64,000 nt of DNA from Anarhynchus alexandrinus (Eukaryota > Chordata > Aves > Charadriiformes > Charadriidae). Position 1 is the first letter of the stretch, and every line of letters starts with the position of its first letter. The position numbers and the translations under genes were made by a program. Location of the stretch: positions 4,417,569-4,481,568 of the forward strand of contig VUYV01000046.1 in the NCBI GenBank assembly GCA_008711295.1, given 5' to 3'. This document shows, piece after piece, positions 1 to 12,151 of the stretch. The notes under the pieces were generated by a model. The model saw only the letters and a program-made list of their open reading frames with translations. It made no database searches and was not told where the DNA came from.

Positions 1-29
1 CGAAGGAGATCCCTCAGCCAGAGCAGGAG
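1..29 (+). other. Possible 3' end of an exon at the window edge
   Basis: The first 29 bases run into a perfect splice-donor consensus, AG|GTAAGT, with the GT at 30-31. One of the three frames (beginning at base 3) reads without a stop and is rich in Glu, Gln and Pro, as exons often are. No acceptor is visible because the window starts here. An 8-base donor match is expected about once per strand in a window this long, so the call is weak. I do not recognise a protein. Confidence 0.2.
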
Positions 30-964
30 GTAAGTGATGTTTGAGATACTCTGGTTTTAGAAACCAAATTGTTGGAAATTGATTGTTTTCACAGGAAAGC
101 AAATTGTGTGCTTCAGTTTGACTGTGTGATTCAGTGCTTTTCTGGGGAAGCCTTTGAGGATGACATTTGTCCTTTTCAGGGGCTGAACACTATCAAATTT
201 GAAATCAGTAAAGTGAGAGACAACTCTGCATATTTGATGGCGCAGGAAGGCTGTCAGTGCTGGGTAACATGAAGCAGACCTAGAAAATACATCTCATGAA
301 TGCATGACTGAAAAAGGCAAACCTGAACTCCCAGATGCTGGAGCACTGACCGTCACCAAAGGATTTCTTCAGGGCTCAAGGCATTTCTTTCAAGACTGAG
401 TTGTAAAAACAGAGTTCCTATCTTTAGGACACTGTCTGCATTGATTTCACCTGGCCGTCCCGCCTGCTTAGCCACAGAAACTGCACCACAAAGACAGTCT
501 GATGCATTCCTTGCACTACAGAAAGCACTGTATGTCTTCACTGCAAAACTGGCATATGTAGGACTGAGGGAATCTCAGACAGGACAAAAATCTCCTTTGT
601 GAGAGTACAGACACAACCGGTTTCTGTATCTGCAATAGGAGGAGTGCAGACCGGGTCCCATTTCAGCAGCTATTCATCACCTCTCCTCTAATCCCTCCCA
701 TTAGTTTCCTCTTTCCTCTTCAATACAGAATCAGCAGCCAGCAGCAGATACCATCCTCAAGAGCATTTCAAGAGAGATAATCAGGTTTTCTGCAAAGGGG
801 TCAGCCCCGACGTGACACATGAGGGTCCTCACGCTCATCGCTTACGTACCTATCATCTTGCCTGAGCAGCTAGGACGTTCAATAAGCTGTCTGCTCCACG
901 GGGAGGGAAAGCGCCGAGCTGGCGTGAAGGGGGAGCGCACACAATGCCCTGTGAATACATTATG

Positions 965-1135
965 CTGCCTGTTAGTTCGTGACAATGGACTTTCATAATG
1001 AACTGGATGAGGCGATTCACAAGTGCCGCTTCCAATTAAAAATAACACTTCTGCAAGGGCAAATGAGTGAGGTAACGACTGTAATTCTAATCAAGCTGGA
1101 GCAGCTGCCTCATTAGTACGTACTCCTGGAAGAAA
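965..1135. promoter_or_regulatory. Candidate conserved non-coding element
   Basis: The block packs homeodomain-type words (CAATTAAA near 1033, TGTAATTCTAATC near 1080, TCATTAG near 1110) around an E-box CAGCTG at 1101-1106. It lacks simple repeats and transposon signatures. That composition resembles vertebrate developmental enhancers, but conservation cannot be judged from one sequence. Confidence 0.22.
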
Positions 1136-4100
1136 CTGCTTTTATGACCTGTGCCAATACACCTTAACCTCTTCCTTCTGGACCAAAGCAAACCTTGAGC
1201 CTACAAGAAGCTCTTCTGGGTCTTTAGGGACACAAGTTTAACTCATAGTGAGATTAAGCACGTTTTCCCTGTGAGACAGATGGTTGTACAACAAAATGGA
1301 GTGCAGTCATTTTAAAGGAAGATTTGATGGAGTTAAAGGCATTAAGACCAACAATTTTGGAAAATTCACCTTCTCCTTTAGATTTTCTAATTTGGGATGA
1401 AAAATGTCAAAACGTTTTTTCTTTGTGCTTCAGAAAACAAGGAAGTTTGTTTCTTAGGAGAAAGGGTCAGAAATTTAGATTTCTTATCACTTCAAAACTT
1501 TCCACATAGAATGGCATTTTAATAATAAGAAATACTTTAGGGGCTGGATCATCAACAGTGCTAATGTCTCTTTCTGTTTTAATGCCAGATAAAACTCAGT
1601 TGCTAAACCTACATTCAGGTGTGACTTTCATGTCAGAAACAGAGAAATTCAATCATGTTTTCATTCTCATTTCTTCCTGGGCTCACAGTTGAGAGGGGGC
1701 TCTCACCTCCAGGTGACAAATGAAGGTCAGCTCCACTGGAACAATTCAAGGGTTTGCTTTTGACTCGGTAGAAGATCAGGTTCTTCAAGTCCATATGAGA
1801 GCATTTCAACAGCCAGCCCACATCACAGCAAATTACAGGTGGCATTAAGGAGGGGGAAAAAAGGTAACTTGGCACGTGAGGTACGAACTGGCATTTCTTT
1901 AACAGATATTAAAATGGCAGGGGATTTCTTAAGCCACAAAGCTCCATAAAGTTTATTTAGCAGATGAAACAGAGGCTGGCAATATCTGAACATTAAGTAA
2001 ACTGTAGGCATACCCTAAACTCCTGCTTTGGGCTCAAACTGAAAAAGTAACTGTAAGTTCTTTTTCTTTTCCAAAAAAATAACTCTGATGGATGCATTTG
2101 CGTTAAACCCCAAACTTCCTTCCCCCCATCCCCCATGTTAGCAGTAGCTGGTTTCTTATATACTTGGAATCCATGGAATCAATGTGGCAAATGCTATTGA
2201 CCAGACTTGGCTTTGCTTTTTTGTTATAATGACATTTAAGTCAAAATGAAAGTTGATCCTCTTGGTGAACTTTGAGCCCTATCTTTCTGTAAATTAGTTT
2301 TCTAACAAAAGTTCCCTTCAAGCTGGCTAGTCTACTCAGCTTGAACTCTCTTATTATATTTAATGTCGATTATCTGAGAACAGTTTTGTGATTTTTTAAA
2401 AATAACTTTAAAAAAAACATTAAAATCTTCATTAAAAGTCTCAAACAGCACTTTTTGTATATTTACAAGCAATGAAGAAACTCATGGCTCCAGTTCAAGT
2501 GATTTTTAGAGCTGAGTTGGAATGAAAGTGGACAGAAGTAGTGTTATCACTCTCTTCTGGGGTTTGCAGATCAACGATTATGACCACAGCTGGAGTCCTA
2601 TCCCACTTATCCTCATCCTTGCCTGTGATTGCCAGGGAAACACCACCTTGACGAGGAGTGGGGACTGAGCCAAACCCACAAATTTTCCTTTACTGAAAAC
2701 CAAACACTCAGGTGCCAACATCTTCAGTGATCTGGATATGCCATGTAACCAACAGGCTACCGGCCAGACCCCTTCTTCCATTAACTTTCCCATCTTCTCT
2801 CACTTCTCTTCAGCAGTACTTCCCTGCCGCAGTAGATGTGTATAACTCTGGAAGCCAACTTACCTTACACCAGTTTTGAAGCAAACAATGAATCAGAACG
2901 AGCTGACTTCACCACCTTTGAATTTGTGCTCTTGTGCTCCCATCCTCCATGGATTCACCTCTTCTGTGACATGCAAGATACTGGCCCGTCTCACCTCGCA
3001 GACATAGCTAAGCAACCTCGCATTCCACAAGAAAGACCATTGCCAGGAGTTACAAAGGGGCAGCTTGCACTCTGCATGATCTGACTGCCTTGAGGTAGCT
3101 TCTTTGAGTGACCATAGATTTTGCTGTTGATACACTTTTGCTATTTAACATTTAAACAGGTGAACACAAGCATCGGGTGAAGCAAAGAATGACCGCTCGT
3201 CCATGGTGGACAGACAAATATAAAGAGCAGGATTAGCTTAATGATCTCCTGCTTCTCAGCAGAATACTATTCATACTTAACATCTTTGAGAGTACTGATC
3301 AAAAGATTAAAAATTTTAGCTTAACCTGCTTTGAAGGTTTATGATTTTTTTTTCCTGCTGGTCACTAGTATCAGGAAAATAATCTTTGGGCAGGTAGGAT
3401 GAGCTTCAGTGAATCAGTGTCTGTGAAGGGATTTTAAACAATTGTGGCTTATTTTGAAAGGGATGGGCTGAGTATCAGTTACCTCAGCCCTGCTGATAAC
3501 AGGGACTTATGGTAGGATTACTTGCTTGTATCATTTATACCATTCTGCTTTCTGCCACTGCCATAAAAGGAGGAGGTTTTCAGGCATTTGAACACAGTGA
3601 CATTGATTCATTAAGGTTTTTCCATTCCATCCACGAATTATATTTCCCAGTAGAAAATGGAGCAACATTAATTACAAAAGTGAGATTTCTACACTGAGAT
3701 ATATAATCACCAGCACTGAAGTGCACATTATATTTTAAGATCATGCACAACATACTCTGCTGACATAATATGTAAAACGAATTCTTGATCTCTTTTGTTA
3801 TTATCATTTCATCCCTGGGAAATTTAAGCTACGTCTATTCTAAGGAATTAAATATGTCTGGATTGTTCTTTGGCACTGGAGCATGGAAAAACCCACATTC
3901 GTATTATTAAACCCTGTTAACATTTAAATCAGGGTAGTGACATCCAAAGTGCCTGTTGGGAATGGGCCCGAGCTACCTCCTGGGCCGTGTCTCTGACCCC
4001 GATCGCAGCCACGCTGGGGTCCATTCTAGCAATTGAGCAGTAGAGACAGTGACTTCCAGTACCCACAAATGCTCCCTGCCACGATTGAATTTAACAGTAG

Positions 4101-5980
4101 ACGCACAGCCTCAGGTTTCAAACAAAGGCAAGAAGAAAAGAGACCTGACTTTCCAGTGGTTATAGATGTTCTCCATAGGTAGAAGTTGTATTGGTAGCAT
4201 GTAGCTATTGATACCGTTAACTACCTGCAGCCCTGTTCCTCAGAGTAGTCACTCTTGCAATCCAATTAGCATTTCATTTGCCTACTTTCATCCAAGAGGG
4301 ACGATGCAGAGTTTTCAGATGGATTGTGCTGCCTAGGAAAGATTTTGATGAGTACCAGTGAGAAGTTATTGGGGGTCAGTATAGGTCTCAGCACAATTTT
4401 TGGTGTTGTTAGTTACATGTTAGTTACACATCCACACGTAGAATCAGAAATGATCCCATAGTGGTACCCACTTTGGCGTGTATGAGCACCTCTCCTCCAG
4501 TGCAGGTTCATTTCCAGAGCTGCCCATAGAGACATCCTGCAACCCTCGTAAGGCCGCCAGGGACAGAGCACATCCCTGCACATCAGAGCCCTGTGAAGCC
4601 ACGTGCACAACCTGTTCTCCACCTAAGACCTCTGATCTGCTATAATTTTCAGTGGTTTGTCACCTTTCCTGAAAAAAGCTGCATCAAAGTGCATCTTCAT
4701 GGTAAAACTGGCTGCAGGGAGACAAAGCTGAAGACAGCACTTCATTTTCATCTCAGTTCCCTAGGGCTGGTTTTACTCAAAGCAAGAGAGGGGAAATGCC
4801 ACTGTCTGCTTTGCTCCCAATCTTGGCTCTGTCGACGTGCTACACCCTGTCTTTATTGTTGTCTTGAACTTTTGGCTGTCTCTGGATATTTTTCATAGTG
4901 GCCAGAAGAGCTCAGCCTGTTGAATTACTTTCCCAGCTACAGGCAATTGCTTCCTTTCTTCTAAAAGGAGAGGGAGAATGCTGAGAATGACTAGTTTCTG
5001 ATGCGAGAGGGTTTGATCCTTTTTTTTTGTTGCCTGTGAATAACTCCTTGATATCTCTTGTACCATCAATGGAGAGATACTAGTCAAAGTGATGCTCAGG
5101 ATATTGACATTTCTAATTTTTACAGACTAATTTTACTTTAAAGCTAGCTGAGAGATTCAAGAAATTCCTGAACTTGAGGAAATGTAAAGAGGGAAATTCA
5201 AGCCAAATGGAGACAGTTTTCTTATGGTGCTTTCAACTCACCCATACCTGCAGTGAGTCAGTCAGCGGGACTTTTGAAATACACATCTTCAGTACAGGTG
5301 ACACAGGCATTTCTGTTTCTTCTGTCATAGCTTTCAGGAATAGTATGCTGAAAAGCAATAAATTAGAGAGAATAAGTGAAAGGCAACATCGGCCAATTAC
5401 TTGTAGCATAAATTGTTGACTGGAGTATGTAAATGGAGGTGTTCTAGGGTTTATGACCATGGGTAAAATATGAACTTGGATCTTGCCTTTTCACCGTGGT
5501 GCATCATGACATTCCATTGTGTAATTACAAAAGGCAGGTTCCTGTGCCTCCAACATCACCATCTTATATTGCAGTGTCTCAGAGTTTGTCTTTAATGAAA
5601 AAAGAGGTAATTATGAATCACGATCATTAAATTTGAGTTAATAAGTGACAAAACACTCTTAATTTCACATTGATTTATCTAATTGCAATAAACCTCAGCT
5701 GAGGGGACCTACACTGAATTAGTGCTAAAAATCTTTTGTCTTCACTGAGATTTCGCAACCAGGCAACTCAGGGCATACTTCTTGCAGCAAAGGTTCAAGG
5801 TGGAGTTTTCAAGACAGGAAATGGTTGAAGGGGAGATTGGGTTTGAATGTAACTAAACCGAACAGGTCAGTTCTCCAGCATGTAAAGAACAGTCAGATAT
5901 CGTACCCTTTTTGCAGAAGTTTCAATGATCAACCCCCACCCTGGCCTCCCCCAAAAAACAAGGAGAATATTCGGTAAAGC

Positions 5981-6005
5981 TGTGTATGCATACGTATGTA
6001 TGTAC
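5981..6005. repeat. 25-bp alternating pyrimidine-purine tract
   Basis: Strict pyrimidine-purine alternation runs from T5981 to C6005, mainly TGTA/TATG/CATA steps with one CG. Such tracts can unwind or adopt Z-like form. It is short and may be a decayed microsatellite. Confidence 0.6.
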
Positions 6006-6334
6006 CAAGTTTTCACTAGCTCAGGAATTTGCTGACTTTAAGACTAGTAATACTTTTATCTTCAAAATGTACATGAAAATAAAGCTTCATTTATGACAGG
6101 AGTTGGAGCCAAGAGTCATAATTACTTTTATGATCCTGAAAATTTGTAGCTGATGCAAATATCATTAGTGAAGCCCTATGGAAAGGCCTATACCCGTGCA
6201 AGGGAAGTTTTCCCCTACATTCTTGTGTATAAATAAATCTCTCTGTCTCTCCCTCTTACATGCATTTTCAGCAAGACAAGGAAATAATTAATAGGCAATC
6301 GCATTACCTAGGAAAGACATTCTACTGTTGGATA

Positions 6335-6480
6335 CGTTTATGGAAATGAGGGACAATTAATTTATCATCAGCTTTATGCCAGCAATAAAAAATATTTATT
6401 TGCCAGAAAGGATTTGCATAAACTTTAATATCTGATTAATAACAAGAGTTGTTAATAAAAAAAAAGAGAGCAAAATGTTC
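6335..6480. promoter_or_regulatory. Candidate conserved non-coding element (AT-rich)
   Basis: This AT-rich block is dense in TAAT-type words (AATTAATTTAT, CTGATTAATAAC, GTTAATAA) and has an octamer-like TTTGCATAA at about 6413-6421. It shows no tandem-repeat structure. It could be a homeodomain/POU-bound enhancer, or simply AT-rich sequence. Confidence 0.2.
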
Positions 6481-6712
6481 TGATTAGTTTTTACTACTGC
6501 AAACCTACAACAATTCTGCTGTTATGAATGTATATATTCTGGATATATGCCAGAAGAACAGATACCAGAGTCTGGCCCAAAAGAGGACTTCAGGAAAGGA
6601 AAGGTCACTGTCAACTTTAATTTTATGCCCAGTGTGATGAATTATTGGCACGAACAACAACCACTTAACCTTCTAGCTTTCATTTCACTGCACAAACATT
6701 AATGGATTTCTC

Positions 6713-6792
6713 TTAACCCCTGTGTGAGGAAGGTCAGCAATATCCCAGTTTTAAAAATGAGGAATTGTGCAGAGAAAAGCAAGTGCAAGGTT
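6713..6792 (-). mobile_element. MIR-like SINE relic
   Basis: Read on the minus strand this matches the MIR core plan. On the plus strand it shows the familiar inverted order: CCCTGTGTGAGGAAGGT, then CCCAGTTTTAAAAATGAGGAA, then GCAGAGAAAAGCAAGTGC. This parallels the consensus CCCTGTGAGG ... CCCATTTTACAGATGAGGAA ... CACAGAGAGGTTAAGTGAC. It is strongly diverged, as expected of an amniote-wide old SINE. Confidence 0.5.
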
Positions 6793-7210
6793 TTTTATGC
6801 TTCTGAACCTTACTCTGGCTGCTAAATTAGAATGAATTTGGCTCCCAAGCCTCAGACCCATGTTATATGGCTATGATCTACGACCTACCCCCTTTGCAGG
6901 AGGTCACGGAGAACTGGAACATGGGCGCTATGGAGATGCAGGCTCCAGTGTGTTGTGGAGTAGATGCTAAATTCATACGGGGGGTGAGAATACCAAGAGG
7001 TTTTAACCCTTCCTCAACTTTTTCTTTGCCTCCATCCAAGCTGTGTGCATCACATTTGTTGGTGGGAATTGCTGTCTCAGCCCTGCTGGCAGTGCTCACC
7101 TCTTGTCCCTCCTCCAAATCAGCAGCACCAGTGTGTGTGCCAGAGAGCAGACAAAGGACTGAGCCATAGAATCCTGCCCTAGGATGGATGGACTTGTACA
7201 CAGCGACAGA
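6793..7210. other. No feature seen
   Basis: Overlapping open frames of about 100 codons occur on both strands (6867-7169 plus, 6878-7201 minus). Neither shows a recognisable domain or splice context, and one is an antisense shadow of the other. Confidence 0.6.
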
Positions 7211-7315
7211 GATCTGAGTTCAGTTCTGCTTATCCAGATTTTGGGCGAGTTGCTTAATTAGCCCTTTGCTTTGATCACCTGTGTAAAATGAAGTAGTAAA
7301 TCTTTTCCTACTGTG
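7211..7315 (+). mobile_element. MIR-like SINE relic
   Basis: The plus strand carries the MIR core in sense order. A TTTTGGGCGAGTTGCTTAATT block corresponds to the consensus TTGGGCAAGTTACTTAA, followed by CACCTGTGTAAAATGAAGTAGTAA for CATCTGTAAAATGGGGATAATAA. It lies about 420 bp from the opposite-strand relic at 6.7 kb. Confidence 0.55.
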
Positions 7316-8220
7316 CTTGATCATGTACACTTAATTAGGAGTTTCTCTCACAACAGAGCTGTATTAAACAGTTTGCTCAACAAAATTTTAACAATCATAG
7401 TAAAGCTTTGGGACTGCTTTTGATCCCAGTTTTCTATTCAGCTCATAACAAATGTACATAGACCTAAGATATCTAAATCCTGGTTTGCAATCTGAAGGCA
7501 CTCCTTTGCCATTGGTCACTGGGGTCCTTTAAACTCTGCCTTTATTTGGGGACCAGCTAACCTGCAACAGAGCATTCACCTCCCTTTTCTTTAGGTGTAG
7601 AAACTGAATAACAAAGAAGTGGAAATTTAGCCTAGAAGAAAAGATTTTATGTGTTCCAGTACAATTTCTTACATTCCAATGATTTACAGTTATGAAATGT
7701 ACACTCATACGTCTATAAAAGATTGACCATGCGACACTGAAGTTTTCTTGTATCTTGGCAATTCTTATTTGAGGGTTACCACTCTTTGATGGAGGACTCT
7801 GTCCTGGACAGGCTCTTTTCAGCAAAGACTCATAAATCCATCCTGAAGGCTGTAGCAAAATGATTACTATATTGATATCAACAAAGATGGAGCATTCAGG
7901 TTATATGAAGGAAAATGCAGTGTTGATGTTTCTTACACAGCAGAAGCCTTTCCAAGTGAACAAGATCTCACAATATCCCCATCAGAGATCTAAACAACTG
8001 GCTCTAGCACTGGCAATCTTAAAGTCAGTAAAGATCATCTCTGAGCTCTTGTGGATTACAAGCCTACTCTTGTCCTTGGTGAAGGATTTGGGCATTTCTG
8101 CCTTCCTTCTTACTCTCTTACCCACAACCCATGTAGGCATGAAGGTTACAAATCCTGTTTCAATGACTGACTCACTATTCTGCAGCTGAGTGAGCCCACC
8201 CTCAAGGCAGGACCTTTAGT
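7316..8220. other. Unique non-coding DNA
   Basis: Two 109-codon open frames (7529-7858 minus and 7860-8189 plus) abut here. Neither resembles a known family and neither is flanked by splice or promoter signals that I trust. I interpret both as chance. Confidence 0.6.
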
Positions 8221-8960
8221 CATAGAATCACAGAATCAGAGAATACCAGGTTGGAAGGGACCTCAAGGATCATCTGGCCCAACCTTCCTTGACAAAAGCA
8301 CGGTCTACACAAGATGGCCCAGCACCCTGTCCAGATGAATCTTAAAAATGTCCAATGTTGACGAATCCACCACTTCCCTGGGGAGATTATTCCAATGGCT
8401 GATTGGTCTCATTGTGAAAAATTGTCGTCTTGTGTCCAATCGGAATCTCCCCAGGAGTAACTTGTACCCATTACCCTTCATCTTCTCCATGCGAGTCCTT
8501 GTAAAATGGGAGTCTCCACCTTCTTTGTAGCCACCCTTTAAATACTGGAACGTGATGATAAGGTCTCCCTTAAGACTTCCTTTCTCAAGACTGAACAAAC
8601 CTAGTTTTCTCAGCCTTTCCTTCTATGGCAGGCTTCCCAGTCCTTTGATCATCTTGGTGGCCTTTCTCTGGATGCTCTCCAGCCTGTCCACATCTTTTTT
8701 GTATAGTGAGGACCAAAACTGAACACAATATGCCAGGTGTGGAGTGACAAGTGCTGAGTAGAGTGGGTTAATGATTTCTTTATCTCTTTATCTCTGCTGT
8801 TGGTGCCCTTGTTGATGCAACCCAGCATCCTGTTGGCTTTCTTTGCCACAGCAGCACACTGTTCAATCACATTGATCTTGCTGTCCACCAGGACTCCCAG
8901 GTCCTTTTCCACAGAGCTGCTCCTCAGTGGGGTAGATCCTTACCCCTGGTACCAGAGTCT
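8221..8960 (-). mobile_element. CR1 LINE, 5'-truncated, 3' end of ORF2
   Basis: The plus-strand start (CATAGAATCACAGAATCAGAG, then GGTTGGAAGGGACCT) is the reverse complement of the avian CR1 3' tail, so the element reads leftward. It holds the last third of ORF2 and the short 3' UTR; the 5' part is missing, as is usual for CR1. The normal ORF2 stop is at 8305-8307. The same subfamily occurs at 19266-20543: both share the distinctive GGAATAATCTCCCC and GACTGGGAAGCCTGCCATA stretches. The left boundary is clear. The right boundary near 8960 is judged by loss of similarity to the sister copy. Confidence 0.93.
8305..8912 (-). pseudogene. CR1 ORF2 remnant (C-terminal region), frameshifted
   Basis: Two open stretches in different frames, 8649-8912 and 8305-8598, together cover the ORF2 region downstream of the reverse-transcriptase active site. 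They end in the conserved block with HWNNLPREVV. In family terms this is the C-terminal tail after RT in a protein that carries out target-primed reverse transcription. The reading frame shifts at 8777-8792, where an 8-bp word (GATAAAGA on the coding strand) is duplicated in tandem. The sister copy at about 19980 has one copy of the word. A second break lies between 8598 and 8649. No functional protein is possible. Confidence 0.85.
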
Positions 8961-11284
8961 GGACATTGAGTTGAACTTTTTGTCACACATTATCTTTATT
9001 TATATAAGTTACCTCAGAGGAAGATGATCCTATGCTAGGTTCTTTAGAAAAAAATTGTTTGCAGGAAGATGTCAGTGCCAGTCCCAGCGTAGGTCACCAC
9101 TCCAGATAACTCCATGATTAGCTAGGATCGTTTACAGAGATAGCCCACTCAGCTACGACAATAATCCAAGGTCTTCCAAACTTAGCTCCATTTTTTGCAG
9201 ACATCCCCTTGCCACCTGCAACTCCCCTTCCCACCCCTGAGAAGAGCGGCCAGCACAGATATAATTATTCCTCAGTGTCAGTGAATTTGAACACAGTTAC
9301 CTAGTTCAGGCAAAGTCTCTTAAAAAGGCCAAAACAATTGAGCCAGAGAATTAAAGACTATTCAGAGTAGCTTGAATTTCTATAAAAAATATTGGAACAG
9401 ATAATCAAGCTATTGGCAAGCACTTGGAATGCTGTGACTGTACAGAAAAGGTTGCATTTAGAGTGGTATTTTAAATAAGTTGAAGTCACACACAGGTCAG
9501 CATTAACACTGAATATCTCTAGAGATTGCTTTGCAATCCAAAAATAAACCCAAGCCAAAAACCCAAATTCTCAGAGCAATTACCTTCATTTTAGCTTTTT
9601 CCAAGTGTAAAACTCCTAACACATTGAATTCATTCTTGAAAGGCTTATATGAAACATATAAAGCTCAGAGGAAAACAAGTCTTTCAAATAGTGAAGTTGA
9701 AATCAAGTTGAAGTTGCCAACTTTTTTGAAAGAACAAATATCTACATAATAAATCCCAACAACAGAGCTGTACCTCTTCCTCCCACCCGTAACAAAGAGG
9801 CTTTCAATGGCTACACATTTTTTATATGGTTGTACAAGTGTGCAGAATTACTGGGAGTGCAGAGTTTAAGCTTCAGTATCTGAATCTACATTTTAATCTA
9901 AATAAGGACCTGCTTATCATCCACTCCTGTCATCTTAGCAAGGTTGAAACAGATTTGTTTGAAGACTTCAGAATATGCATGGAAGTGAGCTGGTAAAAAC
10001 ATCTGTCTAAATTCACCCAAATGAGGCAACACGTGGCACTTTCTATAGGAAGAAAAATACTGTATTGTTTCCTGTCAGAATTTTTTTCGGTGTAAAGTTA
10101 CTTATGTGGCTTGGCAGAAAGACCCATCTGACAGGTAATGCTGTGATGAAGTTCTGGCATGTTCTAAATCCTTCTGTCTGCTGCATCAGCAAAATGGGAA
10201 AATGTGTATTAAACCACAGCTTTCTAATTTATGTGATGACAAAGAAAGCCACAGAAAGCAAATGATTCATTGCACTATAATTGTCTATCAGAATGAAAGG
10301 TACTGAAAGCCTTGGAAATGAAAAGAACGTCTCCAGACTTGTCAGAAGACAACGGCAGCTCACTGAATACTTGGCATGTATACAATAGTAAATAAACAGG
10401 ACCAGGTCTCAGGTTCAAGAACTTGGCCATCATTATTTGTACTGTTTAATTGCTAGCGTGTTCTCTAGCCTATATTTGCTCTGGATCAACCAACAATAAC
10501 TGGAATGATGTGAGAAACAGACATGCCAAGCACCTTTCCCAGCAGGCAGACCAGTTACAGCCACCCCCTTTTTGCGGGAAAGGTTAGCCATTGAAGAAGG
10601 TTCTGGCTTGTTTTATTTAGTAGTATAAATGGCTCCACAACCAAGAGATTCGGTAAAGTTTGGGACAGTCTTGTGAACATTTTTCAGCATCACAACACAT
10701 CTATATACAGTGGGGAAAGTGTGCTTTTTGCCATATTATTTTATCTGTCTCCCATTTCATAATGAAGATGCTTTCAGGACAGTTTGAATCCGTAATTTAG
10801 ATTACTTCATTCATTTGCAACAGCTAAGGATTCATAATGAAAATGAATTACATGTGTTCAATTCTTTTGTTATTTGATTCATCTGAGCCTAGCTCTGCAG
10901 ATCACAGGAAAAGACACTGTGACCCTTTTTACCAGTTCTTTCTTCGTTTCACAGTTCACTAATTTTCATAAATGTCAGAAAGAACAAAAATATTAAGGAG
11001 TGCTCAGTAATTTCCGAAGTATCCATGCTGAAAATGCATAGACAATGATTACCATCAGCAACTCCTCGCATAGAAGCTGACACAGATAGTCTTTAAAATG
11101 TCTTGGAGGAAGAAGCCTTCTCAATAGAAGCCTGAAACTCACTGATAATTATTCAGACATACTCATCAGTGGAAAATGTCTGTTTTTTCCAATCTATCAC
11201 TGTATAGTTTTATTACTCTGCAAATATGGACAGTATTAACGAATATGTAAATATTATGGAAAGACCAAGTACCCAGTGAGAAGA
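8961..11284. other. Unique AT-rich non-coding DNA
   Basis: I recognise no transposon or gene. Open frames are 66-75 codons and unsupported. Confidence 0.6.
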
Positions 11285-11603
11285 TGGAGAGAAGATGGAG
11301 CCAGACTCTTTCTCAGAGGTGCCTGGGGAAAGATGAGGCAGTGGTTGCAGATTGCACCAAGAGAAATTCTGCATGGACATAAGGAAAAAAAAAGTCAAAA
11401 TGAACACGGTCAAACATCGGAATAAGTTATCTTGAGAGGCTCTGGTTGTGGCATATCTCTCCTTGGAGACATTCAAAACTTGACTGAAGAAGGGCCAGGG
11501 AAACCTAATGTAATTTTGGAGTTGGCACTAGTCTGCACTGGGTATTAGATCAGATGAGCTCCTGAAATCCCTTCCAACAAATTTTTTTCTACGATTTTGA
11601 ATC
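11285..11603 (+). mobile_element. Old CR1 LINE 3' fragment
   Basis: The order of landmarks matches the CR1 3' end in sense orientation: GATGGAGCCAGACTCTTTCTCAG, a GGCAGTGGTTGCAGATT block in place of GGCAATGGGCACAAACT, GAAATTCTGCATGGACATAAGGA, GGAGACATTCAAAACTTGACTG, TTAGATCAGATGAGCTCC, then CCCTTCCAACAAATTTTTT and a decayed tail. The ORF2 frame is fully broken. It is more diverged than the 8-, 18-, 19- and 23-kb copies, so it is probably an older subfamily. Confidence 0.8.
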
Positions 11604-12151
11604 CAAATGTCAAGAAATACATTCATTTCAAGCTGTGATTAAAATAAACTATATAAAAATTTAATATGGCAATTCTCCATAACGCAAAGCACTAAATATT
11701 ATAGCAGTCTGAGAGCTCTACTTATACCACCTATGTGCTAGGGACTGCCAGATAGACCAAAGGATAGTCTATGCTCCAGACAACTCTTAAGTTTTCACTC
11801 ACTCTGTTATAACTAATATAATCACTTAAACAATGATTTTTAATTGAATGTGGGGATATAGCATGTAAACGTGTTCATCTGAGCAAGTAACCTTAGACTG
11901 TTTGCAATGTGAGCAGAGCTGATTCGTAGAGCTAAAAGAGTTTAGTGGGGACTCATCACATTTTATGGTGGAAACTTTTTTTCAGGTGACACATCCAAAA
12001 CTTCATTGGCTTCTAGAACTAGAGTGTTGCTGACGGCACTGGGAGGTTTGATGTGGACAAATTTGTTCTAAATGCATAATGCTGAGATAAATCTAGTCCA
12101 AAGCACTTGAGAAAGGAGATTAACATCATTGTGACTAACCTCTATCCTACA
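11604..12151. other. No feature seen
   Basis: AT-rich unique sequence with no open frame or repeat that I can support. Confidence 0.6.

Larger units (their letters stand above)
30..6712. other. Unique AT-rich non-coding DNA
   Basis: I see no gene here. The open frames are all short (about 100 codons or less), lie on both strands, and carry no recognisable domain. The stretch contains two blocks that look like conserved non-coding DNA (listed separately), a 25-base alternating pyrimidine-purine run at 5981-6005, and short T or A homopolymers. I recognise no CR1 or LTR piece. Confidence 0.65.
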
